Below are positions 1 to 10,890 of a DNA stretch of 45,339 nt, piece after piece. The position numbers and the translations under genes were made by a program. The stretch lies in contig JAKSYS010000515.1 of NCBI GenBank assembly GCA_022925895.1, forward strand, positions 1 to 45,339, written 5' to 3'. The stretch's first letter is position 1. Each line of letters opens with the position of its first letter. The notes under the pieces are model-generated. The model did not search any database and was not told the origin of the DNA. It was given only the letters and a program-made list of their open reading frames with translations. The DNA comes from Fragilaria crotonensis (lineage: Eukaryota; Bacillariophyta; Fragilariophyceae; Fragilariales; Fragilariaceae).

Positions 1-79
1 GCCTTGTTCGAAATTCGTAGTAGAATGCCGTTGCCCCTAGTAGTGGTATGCTGTTTTAAATTTTAAACTGCGCTGTTTG

Positions 80-130
80 TGACAATGAATCAATCCGTGT
101 GTGTCAATGAATCAATCCGTGTGTGTCAAT
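80..130. repeat. 22-bp tandem repeat interrupted by the MITE
   Basis: Units of the form tgtcaatgaatcaatccgtg are repeated in tandem here. A third, interrupted unit resumes at 577-590, after the MITE. Joining the two sides restores an ordinary repeat unit, so the MITE evidently inserted into this small array. Nothing else is seen in bases 1-79. Confidence 0.7.
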
Positions 131-576
131 CAGAGTCCTGCACCGGGTATGAAGCCTGTGCCCATGGGTACCCAAGGCTGCCGGTAGGCAGGCTTGGACC
201 ACCCATGACCCACCCACGCTTCGCGCGGTCACGGCTGGACCACCGTTACCCACCCACGCCCGGTAGGGCGTACCCATACCCACCCACTACCCATTTTCCC
301 TGCAAAAATTTAGCCCGCCGCAGGCGATTTTCTTAAAGTTGCTCTCACCGCGTACTATACTCTACTACTCCTTACTAGCTACAGTATACGTGGTCGATTC
401 GCGTTGGCAGGCTTGGACCACCCATTACCCACCCACGCTTTGCGAGTCAAGTTGGGACCACCCATTACCCACCCACGACTGGTTGCTGGTTGGGCATGCC
501 CATACCCACCCATTAACCATGGGTATGGGTGGGTACTGGGTGGGTACTGGGTATGGGTACCCAGTGCAGGACTCTG
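131..576 (+). mobile_element. hAT-type MITE, copy 1 (446 bp)
   Basis: The element has perfect 13-bp terminal inverted repeats: CAGAGTCCTGCAC at the left and its reverse complement at 564-576. It is flanked by 8-bp direct repeats GTGTCAAT at 123-130 and 577-584. An 8-bp duplication with a CAG-starting terminus is the hallmark of hAT superfamily elements. There is no transposase gene. The interior is made of repeated ACCCACCC/GGGTGGGT blocks, several of them mutually inverted, and would fold strongly as single strand. A near-identical inverted copy lies at 13702-14150. Relative to it this copy has one extra 7-bp step near 483 and lacks 10 bp near 392. Short ORFs inside it are products of the repeats. 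Confidence 0.92.
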
Positions 577-584
577 GTGTCAAT

Positions 585-963
585 GAATCAAAAGATTGAT
601 TCTCATGAGTTTGGGTTGTGCTGCAGTTTTAGCCTTCTTCTGCTACAGGCTCCTCTGTAGGTACGCGTATAGTAAGTACGTGGTACTTGTATCATAGTAT
701 CTCCCCTTAATCAAGCCTCTATCAAGCTTGGGCTTAAAAAAATCCTTACCAGGCTACCAGGTACCGTATGAGGTACTAGGTATGCAGCATTATACGTACA
801 GTATAGGAGTATGGGAGCACAAGCCAGAAGTCATCCACTGGTACGAGTAGCAACCTGGTACTCCACGTACTAGCTACTAGTAGTAGTACCAGGTAGTAGT
901 ACAGTAGTACTACTACCACTTCATATCTGGTCGTGCGAGTCGACCTTTTATACTATGAAAGAA
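585..963. other. Gene-free stretch rich in GTAC
   Basis: No coding frame is supported. Positions 661-930 contain twelve GTAC tetramers, against about one expected by chance, mostly in near-palindromic strings such as ggtactag and agtagtactact. Confidence 0.6.
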
Positions 964-1189
964 GTGGCAGCCAGGGTTTGCTAATCACGGTGTTTTTCCG
1001 AGTAGTCATGACTATGACTACTGGGGCCCCTCGAGCAAGTAGTTAATCAACTAGTAATCAACTACCAGTGATTACCCCATGACTACCGGGACTCGCATCA
1101 CGCGCGGCGCGCGGGGTATATATGTTGTTCGCCCGAAGGGCGAAATTTTTTTTCACCCAAATATAGTAAAAAAAACTACTAGAGAGAGG

Positions 1190-3062
1190 CCATAACCCAA
1201 GAATATCTATGTCTGCATGACAGAAACCAATTAAGAAGCTATCAATCTTGGCTGTCCTTGTCAAAAATTGTGATTGCAGCCCAACAAGGATAGACAAGTA
1301 CACTGTTGCTTGTCCCCAGTTTGAAGCCCAGGGAATAACCTTCAATGCCAAATGTTCTGTGATAGAATCATTGTCATGGTTGCAACAAGACACCCAGGCA
1401 TTTGTTTGACTGCACTACAAAAAGCCATTGAGCAGTTGTCACTCTTGTCCTTGTCAGAAATTGTGATTGCAGCCCAAGGTGAGACAAATTGGCAGTTGCT
1501 TGTCCCCAGTTTGAAGCCCAAGGAACAACATTCATTGCAAAGAGTCTTGTCATAGCGTCACGGTCATGCATCTGACAAGGCACTCAGACATTTGTTTGAC
1601 TGCATGACAAAACCCCACTGAGCAGTTGTCACTCCTGCCCCTGTCAGAAATTGTGATTGTATCCCAAGATTGGGCAAATGGAAAGTTGTCCCCAGTTTGA
1701 AGCCCAGGGAATAACATTCAATGCCAAATGTTCTGTGATAGAATCATTGTCATGGTTACAACAAGACACCCAGATATTTGTTTGACTGCACTACAAAAAG
1801 CCATTGAGCAGTTGTCACTCTTGTCCTTGTCAGAAATTGTGATTGCAGCCCAAGGTGAGACAAATTGGCAGTTGCTTGTCCCCAGTTTGAAGCCCAAGGA
1901 ACCACATTCATTGCAAAGAGTCTTGTCATAGCGTCACGGTCATGCATCTGACAAGGCACTCAGACATTTGTTTGACTGCATGACAAAACCCCACTGAGCA
2001 GTTGTCACTCCTGCCCCTGTCAGAAATTGTGATTGTATCCCAAGATTGGGCAAATGGAAAGTTGTCCCCAGTTTGAAGCCCAGGGAATAACATTCAATGC
2101 CAAATGTTCTGTGATAGAATCATTGTCATGGTTACAACAAGACACCCAGATATTTGTTTGACTGCACTACAAAAAGCCATTGAGCAGTTGTCACTCTTGT
2201 CCTTGTCAGAAATTGTGATTGCAGCCCAAGGTGAGACAAATTGGCAGTTGCTTGTCCCCAGTTTGAAGCCCAAGGAACCACATTCATTGCAAAGAGTCTT
2301 GTCATAGCATCACGGTCATGCATCTGACAAGACACTCAGACATTTGTTTGACTGCATGACAAAACCCCACTGAGCAGTTGTCACTCCTGCCTCTGTCAGA
2401 AATTGTGATTGTATCCTAAGATTGGGCAAATGGAAAGTTGTCCCCAGTTTGAAGCCCAGGGAATAACATTCAATGCCAAATGTTCTGTGATAGAATCATT
2501 GTCATGGTTGCAACAAGACACCCAGGCATTTGTTTGACTGCACTACAAAAAGCCATTGAGCAGTTGTCACTCTTGTCCTTGTCAGAAATTGTGATTGCAG
2601 CCCAAGGTGAGACAAATTGGCAGTTGCTTGTCCCCAGTTTGAAGCCCAAGGAACCATTCATTGCAAAGAGTCTTGTCATAGCATCACGGTCATGCATCTG
2701 ACAAGGCACTCAGACATTTGTTTGACTGCATGACAAAACCCCACTGAGCAGTTGTCACTCCTGCCCCTGTCAGAAATTGTGATTGTATCCCAAGATTGGG
2801 CAAATGGAAAGTTGTCCCCAGTTTGAAGCCCAGGGAATAACATTCAATGCCAAATGTTCTGTGATAGAATCATTGTCATGGTTGCAACAAGACACCCAGG
2901 CATTTGTTTGACTGCACTACAAAAAGCCATTGAGCAGTTGTCACTCTTGTCCTTGTCAGAAATTGTGATTGCAGCCCAAGGTGAGACAAATTGGCAGTTG
3001 CTTGTCCCCAGTTTGAAGCCCAAGGAACCACATTCATTGCAAAGAGTCTTGTCATAGCATCA
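1190..3062. repeat. Satellite array of 376-bp dimers inside the hAT element
   Basis: The anchor caaatgttctgtgatag recurs at about 1349, 1725, 2101, 2477 and 2851, a period of 376, 376, 376 and 374 bp. Each period consists of two diverged ~188-bp halves. One half contains gtttgaagcccaaggaac and the other gtttgaagcccagggaataac, and both share ttgtcagaaattgtgattg. The array opens near 1190 with a more diverged half-unit and stops sharply near 3062. Units are almost identical. Units 2 and 3 share a variant (gttacaacaagacacccaga) that units 1, 4 and 5 lack (gttgcaacaagacacccagg). The 60-80-residue ORFs seen at the same period on both strands are by-products. Confidence 0.92.
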
Positions 3063-3073
3063 CCTTCTGATGG

Positions 3074-4411
3074 TCAGATGGAATTGTTATTACTGCTGCC
3101 TTCATCCATGAACGCAAGCACATGGTCCTTAGAAAAGAAGCAGATGACAGCGATTAGCAGCTGAAGTAAACTCCAACCAGCCATACTGTTGACGCGTTCA
3201 GAGAGTGTTGATGTTGCTGGTGTCCCAAGGTAATCCATTGCCATTTGATTTTGCGCTGGTAGCACATCCTTGCAGGCCATCCACCAATGAACAATGTCAA
3301 TGAATGATTGTGAAAGGACAAGTCCCATGGTGAGATATTGATCAACTTCATTGTCATGAACTGGAGTACTTAGAGCATTGTTACGATCACCATCAAAGAC
3401 ACCACCGCTCCTGGTGGTGTTTGCAAAAGAGCTTCAAAGTATTTGATCTTGAATCAGCTTTGAGCTTGTCAGCATATTGATCACTAAGTACACCCTGTAT
3501 ATGACATGTGATGATGGACAGCATTACAGGGTCAGTCGGCTTTGGGATCTGCGGGTTGAGATAGGCACATACAATTGCCGGGAGCTGTACAAGTTTCTCC
3601 TTATAGACAAGTAGTTTTGCCTTCATAGTTTCTGCCGATAGGGAACCATGGATATTCTTCTTGAGGACGGGTTCATTGCTTGGTCACACAATGTTAGATC
3701 AGATGGGAAATTGAGAGCTGAACTAAGTCCATGCTTGATACTCATCATCAAAGTCTGAGTCATGGCTTTGGAATTCTTGATATTGTAACTATTAAGACAT
3801 TAAAGTTTGATGTTTATGGTTGGCATCTAGTACATCAACTAAAATGCATGACTTTGAATGCCTATTGAGCATTCTTCAAATCTACATTTTGCCAACACCA
3901 TGACTACATATTGGCAATGGAATCATTAAAGTTGGAGGTTTGACTTAATTGTTTTCAATATTCTATCTGTCAGGTTGTTAATCATTGACACAGCCAGACA
4001 CATTTGCTGGTTGATCATCAAGTCTCATACAAATCAATGCTTGCTTATGTCGGGAGTTTGTGGATGTACTAACTTGTGACAGGTCACCAAGTGTTTATTG
4101 CCATTGGCTGGACCACCATTGTGCAAGGAAATCAGGGAGTCTATGAATTTCTTCTTGCCTGCATCAATGCAGACAAGCTTGCAAATGTATGAACACAATA
4201 TCTTGCGAGAGTTTTTCATCAGTCCATTCTTCAAAAGCCAAATATACTGCCACACCCATGATGATCCCGTTTCTTTCCTTATGATGGTCTGGTTGCCTTC
4301 ACCAGATTCATTTGTGTTGTTGTCATCAGGGGGTTCTCCCTGCAGAGTAGCGCAATTGACATCGTCGTTCTGTTCACCATCGTTCATCGGGCCGCTCAAC
4401 ACTTGAAACAC
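3074..4411 (-). pseudogene. Broken hAT transposase
   Basis: Read on the minus strand, 4411-4034 gives an N-terminal piece with an acidic leader, then SSWVWQYI, a Cys pair region (CSYICKLVC) and a later KHLVTCHKLVH, arranged like a BED-type zinc finger. The stretch 3626-3393 contains IVCAYLNPQIPK, resembling the hAT core motif around LDPR. The stretch 3328-3074 contains HWWMACKDVLPAQNQMAMDY followed by TSTLSERVNSMAG, a clear match to the hAT C-terminal dimerisation region (W, Y/L, ATS, SER, AG). The part between 4034 and 3626 has stops in all frames and no recognisable catalytic block, so the central DDE residues cannot be placed. The gene lies fully inside the transposon ends and is inactive as written. 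Confidence 0.8.
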
Positions 4412-4568
4412 GAAACTGTGCGTACGTACGCAGTAATCACATTTTTGACTACTACTTTGATTACCACCTTGTACCGGTAGTTAGTCGTAGTCAGTAGTCA
4501 GTGGTAATCAGTGTAGTTAATCAAGTTTTGACTACTCGGCCGCGTGATTAGCAAACCCTGGTGGCAGC

Positions 4569-4981
4569 ACGTTAACTTAGATTTGAGGTGTTTTTTTCCT
4601 TTTGTTGATGATTTGAGTTAGAGCCATGCACAATGCACAGTACTTGTACCAGGTACTTACTGTATAAAAACAGTATGACGCCATTCCACACATATTCAAT
4701 ATATATATATACATATATATGATACAAAAACGACGACATGGATCTCTGCTCTAGAGTATGTGTCCAAAACTACTGCAACCACACATCAAGGACCCAGTTT
4801 CTGATTTTCTGTCGTAGCATTTTGACTTCGTTTCGATAATCGATTCTCAACGTTTGCATCGTTTGTTGCTTGTTTGGAGGGCTCTGCTGAGCTCCTTTAT
4901 CTTTCAAGTACTGTGCCTTGTAGTGCTTGCTGTGTAAGACCATTATTGCGAGAGCCAAACATAGAGCAAGACCAGAAGAAC
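4569..4981. other. Upstream region of the Rsm22 gene
   Basis: Nothing coding is supported. The stretch holds an AT-rich dinucleotide run (atatatatatacatatatat) near 4699-4718 and presumably the promoter and 5' untranslated region of the next gene. Confidence 0.4.
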
Positions 4982-6826
4982 ATGAATCGATTCCTGTTCA
5001 GTAGCAGCAGCAGCAGCCGTAGCAGCCGTAGCATGATCCTGGGACGCCAAAGTGTGTCAATGTCACTGTCAATACCAAGACCAATGCAAGTGCTTCCTCA
5101 AGGCACAGTCCGACGAATACATCATAATCATTATCATCGAACATTCTTTTCGATATCAAAACAGACACCATCATCATCGTCATTATTTGGCGTTACGAAT
5201 GTGGACGAATTGACTTTGGAGGAAATAAAGAAACTTGCCGAGATGGATGAAGAAGAAATGGAACGATTGCAGGAATTGGAAGAAAGTGACAGTGGCAGTA
5301 GTAGTGCTCAACATGCCTGGCGTGTCTTGTTGGAACCAGCAGCACGAGCGGCATGGAGAACTTCGGAACAAACACCACCCATCCATTGGTCGGAACGACG
5401 ACATGGGATTATTGAGAAATCAGAATTGACACTCAAACAATTGAAACGGAGTCATCAAAAGATTTTGGAATCGCAAAAGGCACTACAAGAACGAAGAGAA
5501 CGTGAACGACGACGAGAAAAACTATCCAGACGGGGAAAGCCGGATTCGTTGGCGGAGAAACATGACAATGCAAGAGACTCCACGGCGTCGGCAGTGTATT
5601 ACAAACCAGACTTTACCTTGGCGACACTACAACATCGATTGTTGCCTAATCTAGCCATTATTAAACGAGTACTGGAGGAAACGCAGGCATTGTTGCCAAA
5701 TTTCAAGCCAAAACGAGTTATTGACTTTGGAATTGGAGTGGGAAGCGCGTCAGCGGCTATCGACATTTATCCTGACATTGAGTGGATTCATGGAATTGAT
5801 CCATCCAGAAGCATGAGAGAGTGTGCGGAACGTGCTGGAAAACAGAGGACAACGGGTAACTACAGATCCCTCTCTGTCGACAAAGTCTGTCAAGGGAACT
5901 TTTGATCTGGTTCTGTTTGCCTTTACGGCAACAGACTTGCCACACATTGCAGCAACCATGGCAGCAGCTGCCGTTCTGTGGGAAAAACTTAATCCAAACG
6001 GTGTCTTTGTCATGATTGAACCAGGAACGCCAGATGGTTTCAGCAATATTAGATCTGTCCGAAGCATGTTGTTGGACTGTTGTCCTCCAGAGAGTGACGC
6101 GGACGATGATGAAGAAGATGATTTGGTTCTTGACCAGTGCCACGTCATTGCACCGTGCACGCACAACGGCGTTTGCCCCATGGAACGGCACAGACGAAAG
6201 ATTTGGCCCGACAAAAGTGAAGGGTCTGATGAAGAAGTGGACACAGCTGATAATGTCAAGAAGCTGAATGGACAGAAGATGGGGATGATCGGTTCAGGGC
6301 CATCACAGACACTGCTGCTTTCAAAGCTCCTTTGCAGTTTTGTGCACAACATTCCGGGGCGACCAATACGGCGAAAGGCGACAAGCTGTGCTACTTTGTG
6401 GCCCAAAGAGGTATCCTACGACGGAAACAATCGACCAGCCTCTTTCCCAACCTGGCAGATCTTCTTGCCGAAACGTACCGTTCCAGCAATGATCGGGACC
6501 CCATCAATCATGAAATCATGCTCTACGAGGCTGACCAGGCGAAAGAAAAGTTTGAAGACATGGCAGACAATGATCCCCTGGGACTTTCCATTCTCGTGGG
6601 AGACAAGAATCGCCAATCGTTTGGTCGTATCGTTCGTGCTCCACTCAAGCGGAAGGGCCACGTTATGGTCGACTATTGTGCTGTTGGTACGGATGGCAGT
6701 GGTAAGATTGTACGTCATCGACTTGGGAAGCTCGGAAGTGCCAAGGTTGCACCTGGGCAGTATGCAGCGGCACGAAAGGCACGATGGGGTGGTTTGTGGC
6801 CTCACATTATTGATAAGATACAGTAG
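4982..6826 (+). CDS. Mitochondrial ribosome assembly protein, Rsm22/METTL17 type
   Basis: This is a methyltransferase-fold protein of the Rsm22/METTL17 family, which acts in mitochondria on assembly of the small ribosomal subunit. The chosen start (4982) opens a Ser/Arg-rich, acid-free leader (MNRFLFSSSSSSRSSRSM) typical of a mitochondrial presequence; an in-frame codon 108 bases upstream is less likely. A charged, Glu/Arg-rich segment follows. The SAM-fold motif I is VIDFGIGVGSASAA (about 5718-5760), then IHGIDPSRSM, FDLVLFAFTATDLPHIA and GVFVMIEPGTPDGF. The family cysteine motif appears as VIAPCTHNGVCPM near 6146-6182; cysteines in this region bind an iron-sulfur cluster in characterised members. 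Then come CSFVHNIPG, KLCYFVAQRG and a basic tail ending WPHIIDKIQ. Two frame changes interrupt the gene: one between about 5830 and 5905, one at the G run 6356-6359. The second is repaired by one added G, and conserved sequence continues across both. Confidence 0.85.
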
Positions 6827-9011
6827 AGATGTTATGGAAAGGTATGAAAGTATAGTGGCTGCGACCAAGATCGGATTATGAACGTGAGAAATTGCCTTAC
6901 ATGAGACGGGTCTGATCAATCAAGGGATCGACAACATGTTGCAAGTATACCAGCAGCCATGGAGTCGATTTCACATAGACATTGAGCACAAGCCAGTGAT
7001 TCCTAACGGTACGCACGACCGAAGTATGGTTCTAACACTACTTTCTAAGATCGAAATATTAATCAATGGCAGACATTCGTTTGCACTCCGACCTCCAGGG
7101 CCTTAGTCATGTTACGACCCTGGTTGTCTCCGATCAAACAATTGCCCTTGTTGATGTAAACTACTCCAAACTGCACATCATAACCGAATGATGCTGCATT
7201 ACTATGGAAGCCACACATGGAGAATAAATTTCTGATATTTCGGCATCCTTATTCGTTTGTTGCTGGATACGTGAGTATCCCCCTTCGTTTAGCATTGGTG
7301 GGAGGCGCGTTGGCTGTCGCGAAATATGACTTCAATTGACCGCAAACAAGATGGAGTTCATCCTGCTCTTGAATTGATCTAGAGCGACAAGTGCAGAGCA
7401 AACACCGCGAGACAAGAAATAGTGATGATTCAGTTGAAATGTTGGTGACTGCATCCTTGGTATAGATTTACCCGTGTACTTTTTAAAATCCATTTGAAAG
7501 GGAGTCTTCTGTTTGTCCCTTTGCCAAAATCGCTTGCAAGCTTCATGGAGTTGTTGATCACATTCATTCCGACGGAGAATAGAGACACGGCACAAGACAC
7601 GTTTCCCAGATTAAGTACGGTAGACAGTGGTATAGTCTTGACGTTTCCTCACTCACCAAGATCTTGAGTCATGTTCAAAACATACAGCTAGACTTGCCTT
7701 CGGGCTTGATACCAGAAACCTGAAAAGCCAATGACTAATCGAGGAATCCTCAAGGTGGTATCTATCATACATCACACGTGAGTGTGGCCTTCCTATATAG
7801 TGCCTAGAATTGGGAATTCAGCAATCGCACCCCTGCCAAAGAGAATGCATTAGTACGCATGGATTAAGGATTCAAAGGAAGGATATGTGGAGGATGAGAA
7901 GAAGCCTAGTCGGGTCTAGAACCAGAATGTAAGCACGCAGATAAAGAGGATGAAGGGTCGGATCGATAGCTAGAGGACCGATATCGTCGCTCTTATCGAA
8001 TGATCACGTGCGAGAACGGGGATCGTATGATTGTCATAATATGAAGTGAGAGAAAAGTTCCAGCAGGAGCAATTTGAATGAAGGCCGCGCCCTCGTTTGT
8101 ATCGTGTTACAGATAACAGGGTCACAAGCAAACAATTATACGAAATTTTCTATCAATGTCCTACAGGTACTCGAGTACCAGGTACTCATGATACGAGGTG
8201 CGAAGAGTCATTTCGTTGCGGATCCAACGATTTTCTGCAGATATTCATAGTGAGCACTGAGCACTCGCATCCTGCCTTTTCCCTGGTAGTCTAGTCTAGT
8301 GGTACTACTTTTACATTTATTCGGGCGGAATGAATCGATTATTAGAAAGCTGTCTCGAGTACCACGTACTTAGGACAAGTTGCTGACTGGCATTACCTGA
8401 CATACCATGCCATGTGTCGTTGAAGCGGAATCCTTCCAAACTAGCATAAATGCTACACCGAGTACACCTCATCGAAAACCAAATGTCGTATCATACGAGC
8501 GACGTTGTGATGGTGACAAAGATTCTGTTGTCGGATTCATAATACGCTGTACTAAAGTACTATCGTACTCCCAAAGTAGTTCCAGTATCATTCACCTGAG
8601 AAGTTTCACTTATAAATCCTACTCATTCAGACATTTCTTTCCTGAATTTACGATGTTCATACGCTTATATGAATTTGACAGGTGATGAAATTTGAGTAAT
8701 TTCACTTGGAAAGGGGTCATTCTCAGTGTTCGGGTGCCAGAAGGCAACCTGGGTATGCCTTTTGGTACAAGTACCTCCTGTACTACATGGTACCACTACC
8801 TGGGTACACTGGCGAACATAGTGAAATCGCAATCAGTGATGCCTTGCTCGCTCATCAACAACCATCACTTGTTCTCATCTTCTTGTCCATTGATTGTTGA
8901 ATTGCAAAGGCATTGCTGATTGCTTCATTGTTGATATCTGACAACTGACGCCTGATTGTTACTCCAATAGTTGGTACCGCATTCTACAAGTAGAGATAAC
9001 GCGCTGGAACC
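6827..9011. other. 2.2-kb gap without a supported gene
   Basis: I see no recognisable protein. The longest candidates are 87 residues on the minus strand at 7332-7595 (contains FWQRDKQKTPFQMDFKKYTG) and 92 residues at 8407-8685; neither matches a family I know. Bases after about 8150 are again rich in GTAC palindromes (for example tactcgagtaccaggtactc). Confidence 0.4.
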
Positions 9012-10642
9012 ATGTCGTGTTCGGATGATGACGATGACGTAGGAGCTGGTATTGAACCTACGCCAGAGGCTTGGATGCACATTACGAAACCCACGGAACA
9101 TGACGTTTTATGCGGTCGGGGTGGTGGGACGAATAATCATCCTGGGAATGTCAAGTTTCGCAATGTGATTAATGAATACAAGCTACGCTACTCGCTGCAT
9201 CCAAGGTTGAAAACCAAGGTTGCTCGTGATGTAGTCGATGCGTGGCGACGTCTCGATCCACCAGGACGATTCTTGGCGAAAAAGGCGACTCGAAGAAAGG
9301 TCCTGGCTCTGTGAAAGCAGATGAAACGTTTGGTACGATGTTGGAGACAAAAAGCACGTAGAAAGCCAGTCAGTGTCTCAGGAACGGACGCCGGATGTTT
9401 TACCCTATGTTCGGGAAATGCGCAGACAACAGGATGTCATGACTGGTCAAGGACTCGTTTGGTGGAGCAGCAAATGCGCTTGCGTAATGAAGGTGCAGCT
9501 GTCGGTGTTGGTGCCAATGTCAATCCAAATGGTATGCAAATGTCGAACATGAATCTCAATGTCAACGGCGGCAACGTCAATGGTGGCATGATGAATGGAC
9601 ATACTGCGAGCATACAAGATATGTTGGCAGCCATGAATGCAAACGGGTTGGACACCTCTGGCTTCAACGCCGCAATGGCCCATGGTGTTCTTTCGTCGAT
9701 GCCCCACACCATGTCCGAGCTGATATTAACAACGCCTTCTCCGTTGAACACTTTTTCACCCACGGCTTTCAAAACGCACAGTCTTCCTACTCTGCAACTA
9801 CCGATGATCCTCTTTCTCTGCAACAAATGTCGCAAGACCCACAGCGGTGGGATCAAGCTAGCTTTACTAGCGACTTGCGTACCATGCCACCACCGAATCA
9901 TGTCTTCTCCAACGTCCCCATGTCCACGTTGGATCAATTATCCCTCGCGACAGACTTTGCCAACATTACTCCTGATCCGGTCGAATCCACGGCAACCATG
10001 TCGATGCAGAATTTCAACAATGGTGGTGGTGGTATAGTGTCACGAGAGCCGGAACTCACCTTGGAAGAATACATGGAATCCATGCAGGGCTTCAATCATA
10101 CTGCTGGTGCGGATCAATTAGACCTACAGCGGACGAATGAGCTGCTAAGTATGCACTCCAATTCATGGATCAAGTCATTCCATTCATTAGAAAACAGTAG
10201 CAAGAACGATGAAATGACACTTGACGATTCCAATGGAAGTTTCGGTGTTGAATTGCAGAAGGAGCTCGACAAGTCACTGAGGAAGGAACTCAAGCAAGAG
10301 GAGCAAGCGAAGAAGGGAGATAAGGCAGGAAAGAAGGAGAAACGGCAACACAACAAGCTCGATTTTAACAGTATCGACAAGTCAAGCTCGTTGCACAAGC
10401 AAACTTCTACAAGGACTCACTTGTCAGCCGCAACTCAAAAATCTGCCATGTCGCTCATGTCGACAAAATCAGCACAATCTGGTATGAGCGGACTTTCCAT
10501 GTTGTCAGGAATGTCAGAAACTACTCGAGGATCGAAAATGAGTGCAAATCGTAATCAGGCATCGTCGCTCAGTATGATGTCAGACTTTACCGAATTGACT
10601 GATGTCAGTGAAACACTGGCCAATCTCGATTTGCATGCATAA
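9012..10642 (+). CDS. DUF6824-domain protein (diatom-type), frames broken by indels
   Basis: The first 100 residues carry a DUF6824 domain: an acidic leader, then HDVLCGRGGGTNNHPGNVKF, INEYKLRYSLHP, KVARDVVDAWRRLDPPGRFL. I know this domain mainly from diatoms, where its biochemical role is unknown. The domain continues after the apparent stop at 9314, in shifted frames, as GDSKKGPGSVKADETF, YDVGDKK, then ERTPDVLPYVREMRRQQ. Further on there is an Asn/Met-rich segment (NVNPNGMQMSNMNLNVNGGN), a long Ser/Met-rich region with ELTLEEYMESMQG, a Lys/Glu-rich patch (10253-10350) and a Ser/Met-rich tail ending LANLDLHA. Seven frame breaks (9284, 9329, 9354, 9365, 9381, 9458, 9717) are each repaired by adding one base to an existing short run. 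The low-complexity basic patch would fit a nuclear protein, but that is inference. Confidence 0.8.
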
Positions 10643-10890
10643 CCAAAAAGTTGAGGGCACTTTGTTGGCATCTACTCGTATCATGTTTGGTGACACGTTT
10701 GGTTAACTCTCTTTAATAGTCAGTAACAATTATTATTATATAGGAAAGTCGGCCGTACCTTTGATCTTCCCCAACGCAGTGCGGAGCCTACCTCTTTCAC
10801 TCAAATAACAGACGTATACATACCATCCAGTGTATGCACACACAGAGGCGTGCACAAACAAACAACAATGCTTTTCCGAATTGGCACAAC
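10643..10890. other. Short convergent intergenic region
   Basis: The DUF6824 gene (+) and the J-domain gene (-) converge here. The stretch must hold both 3' untranslated regions. Nothing else is seen. Confidence 0.4.

Larger units (their letters stand above)
972..4560 (-). mobile_element. Degenerate hAT-superfamily transposon (3.6 kb)
   Basis: Both ends carry the inverted repeat CAGGGTTTGCTAATCAC: 972-988 at the left and its reverse complement ending at 4560. The flanks are identical 8-bp direct repeats GTGGCAGC at 964-971 and 4561-4568. Beyond the perfect repeat, both ends are packed with subterminal motifs around gtagtca, gtagttaatcaac and taatcac, as expected for hAT transposase binding. 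On the minus strand the right half encodes pieces of a hAT transposase, with a BED-like finger near 4100-4350 and the C-terminal dimerisation motif near 3150-3300. The left half is a satellite array. The coding region is broken, so this copy cannot act alone as written. Confidence 0.9.

Noticed and set aside
339-599. Pro/Trp/His-rich ORFs in the MITE, also seen at 13679-14193.
   Set aside because: They arise from ACCCACCC repeats inside the element, and the ends are those of the MITE.
1352-3057. Repeated 60-80-residue ORFs on both strands (MFCDRIIVMVATRHP and antisense MPCQMHDRDAMTR).
   Set aside because: They recur with the 376-bp satellite period on both strands and have no independent support.
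1190-3062. Regularly spaced repeats resembling a CRISPR-like array.
   Set aside because: The repeats fill the whole unit with no unique spacers, and the window is eukaryotic.
4098-4406. 102-residue plus-strand ORF.
   Set aside because: It is antisense to the BED-like part of the hAT transposase, which is the recognisable frame.
5750-6406. 218-residue minus-strand ORF.
   Set aside because: It is the shadow of the Rsm22/METTL17 gene, whose conserved motifs lie on the plus strand.
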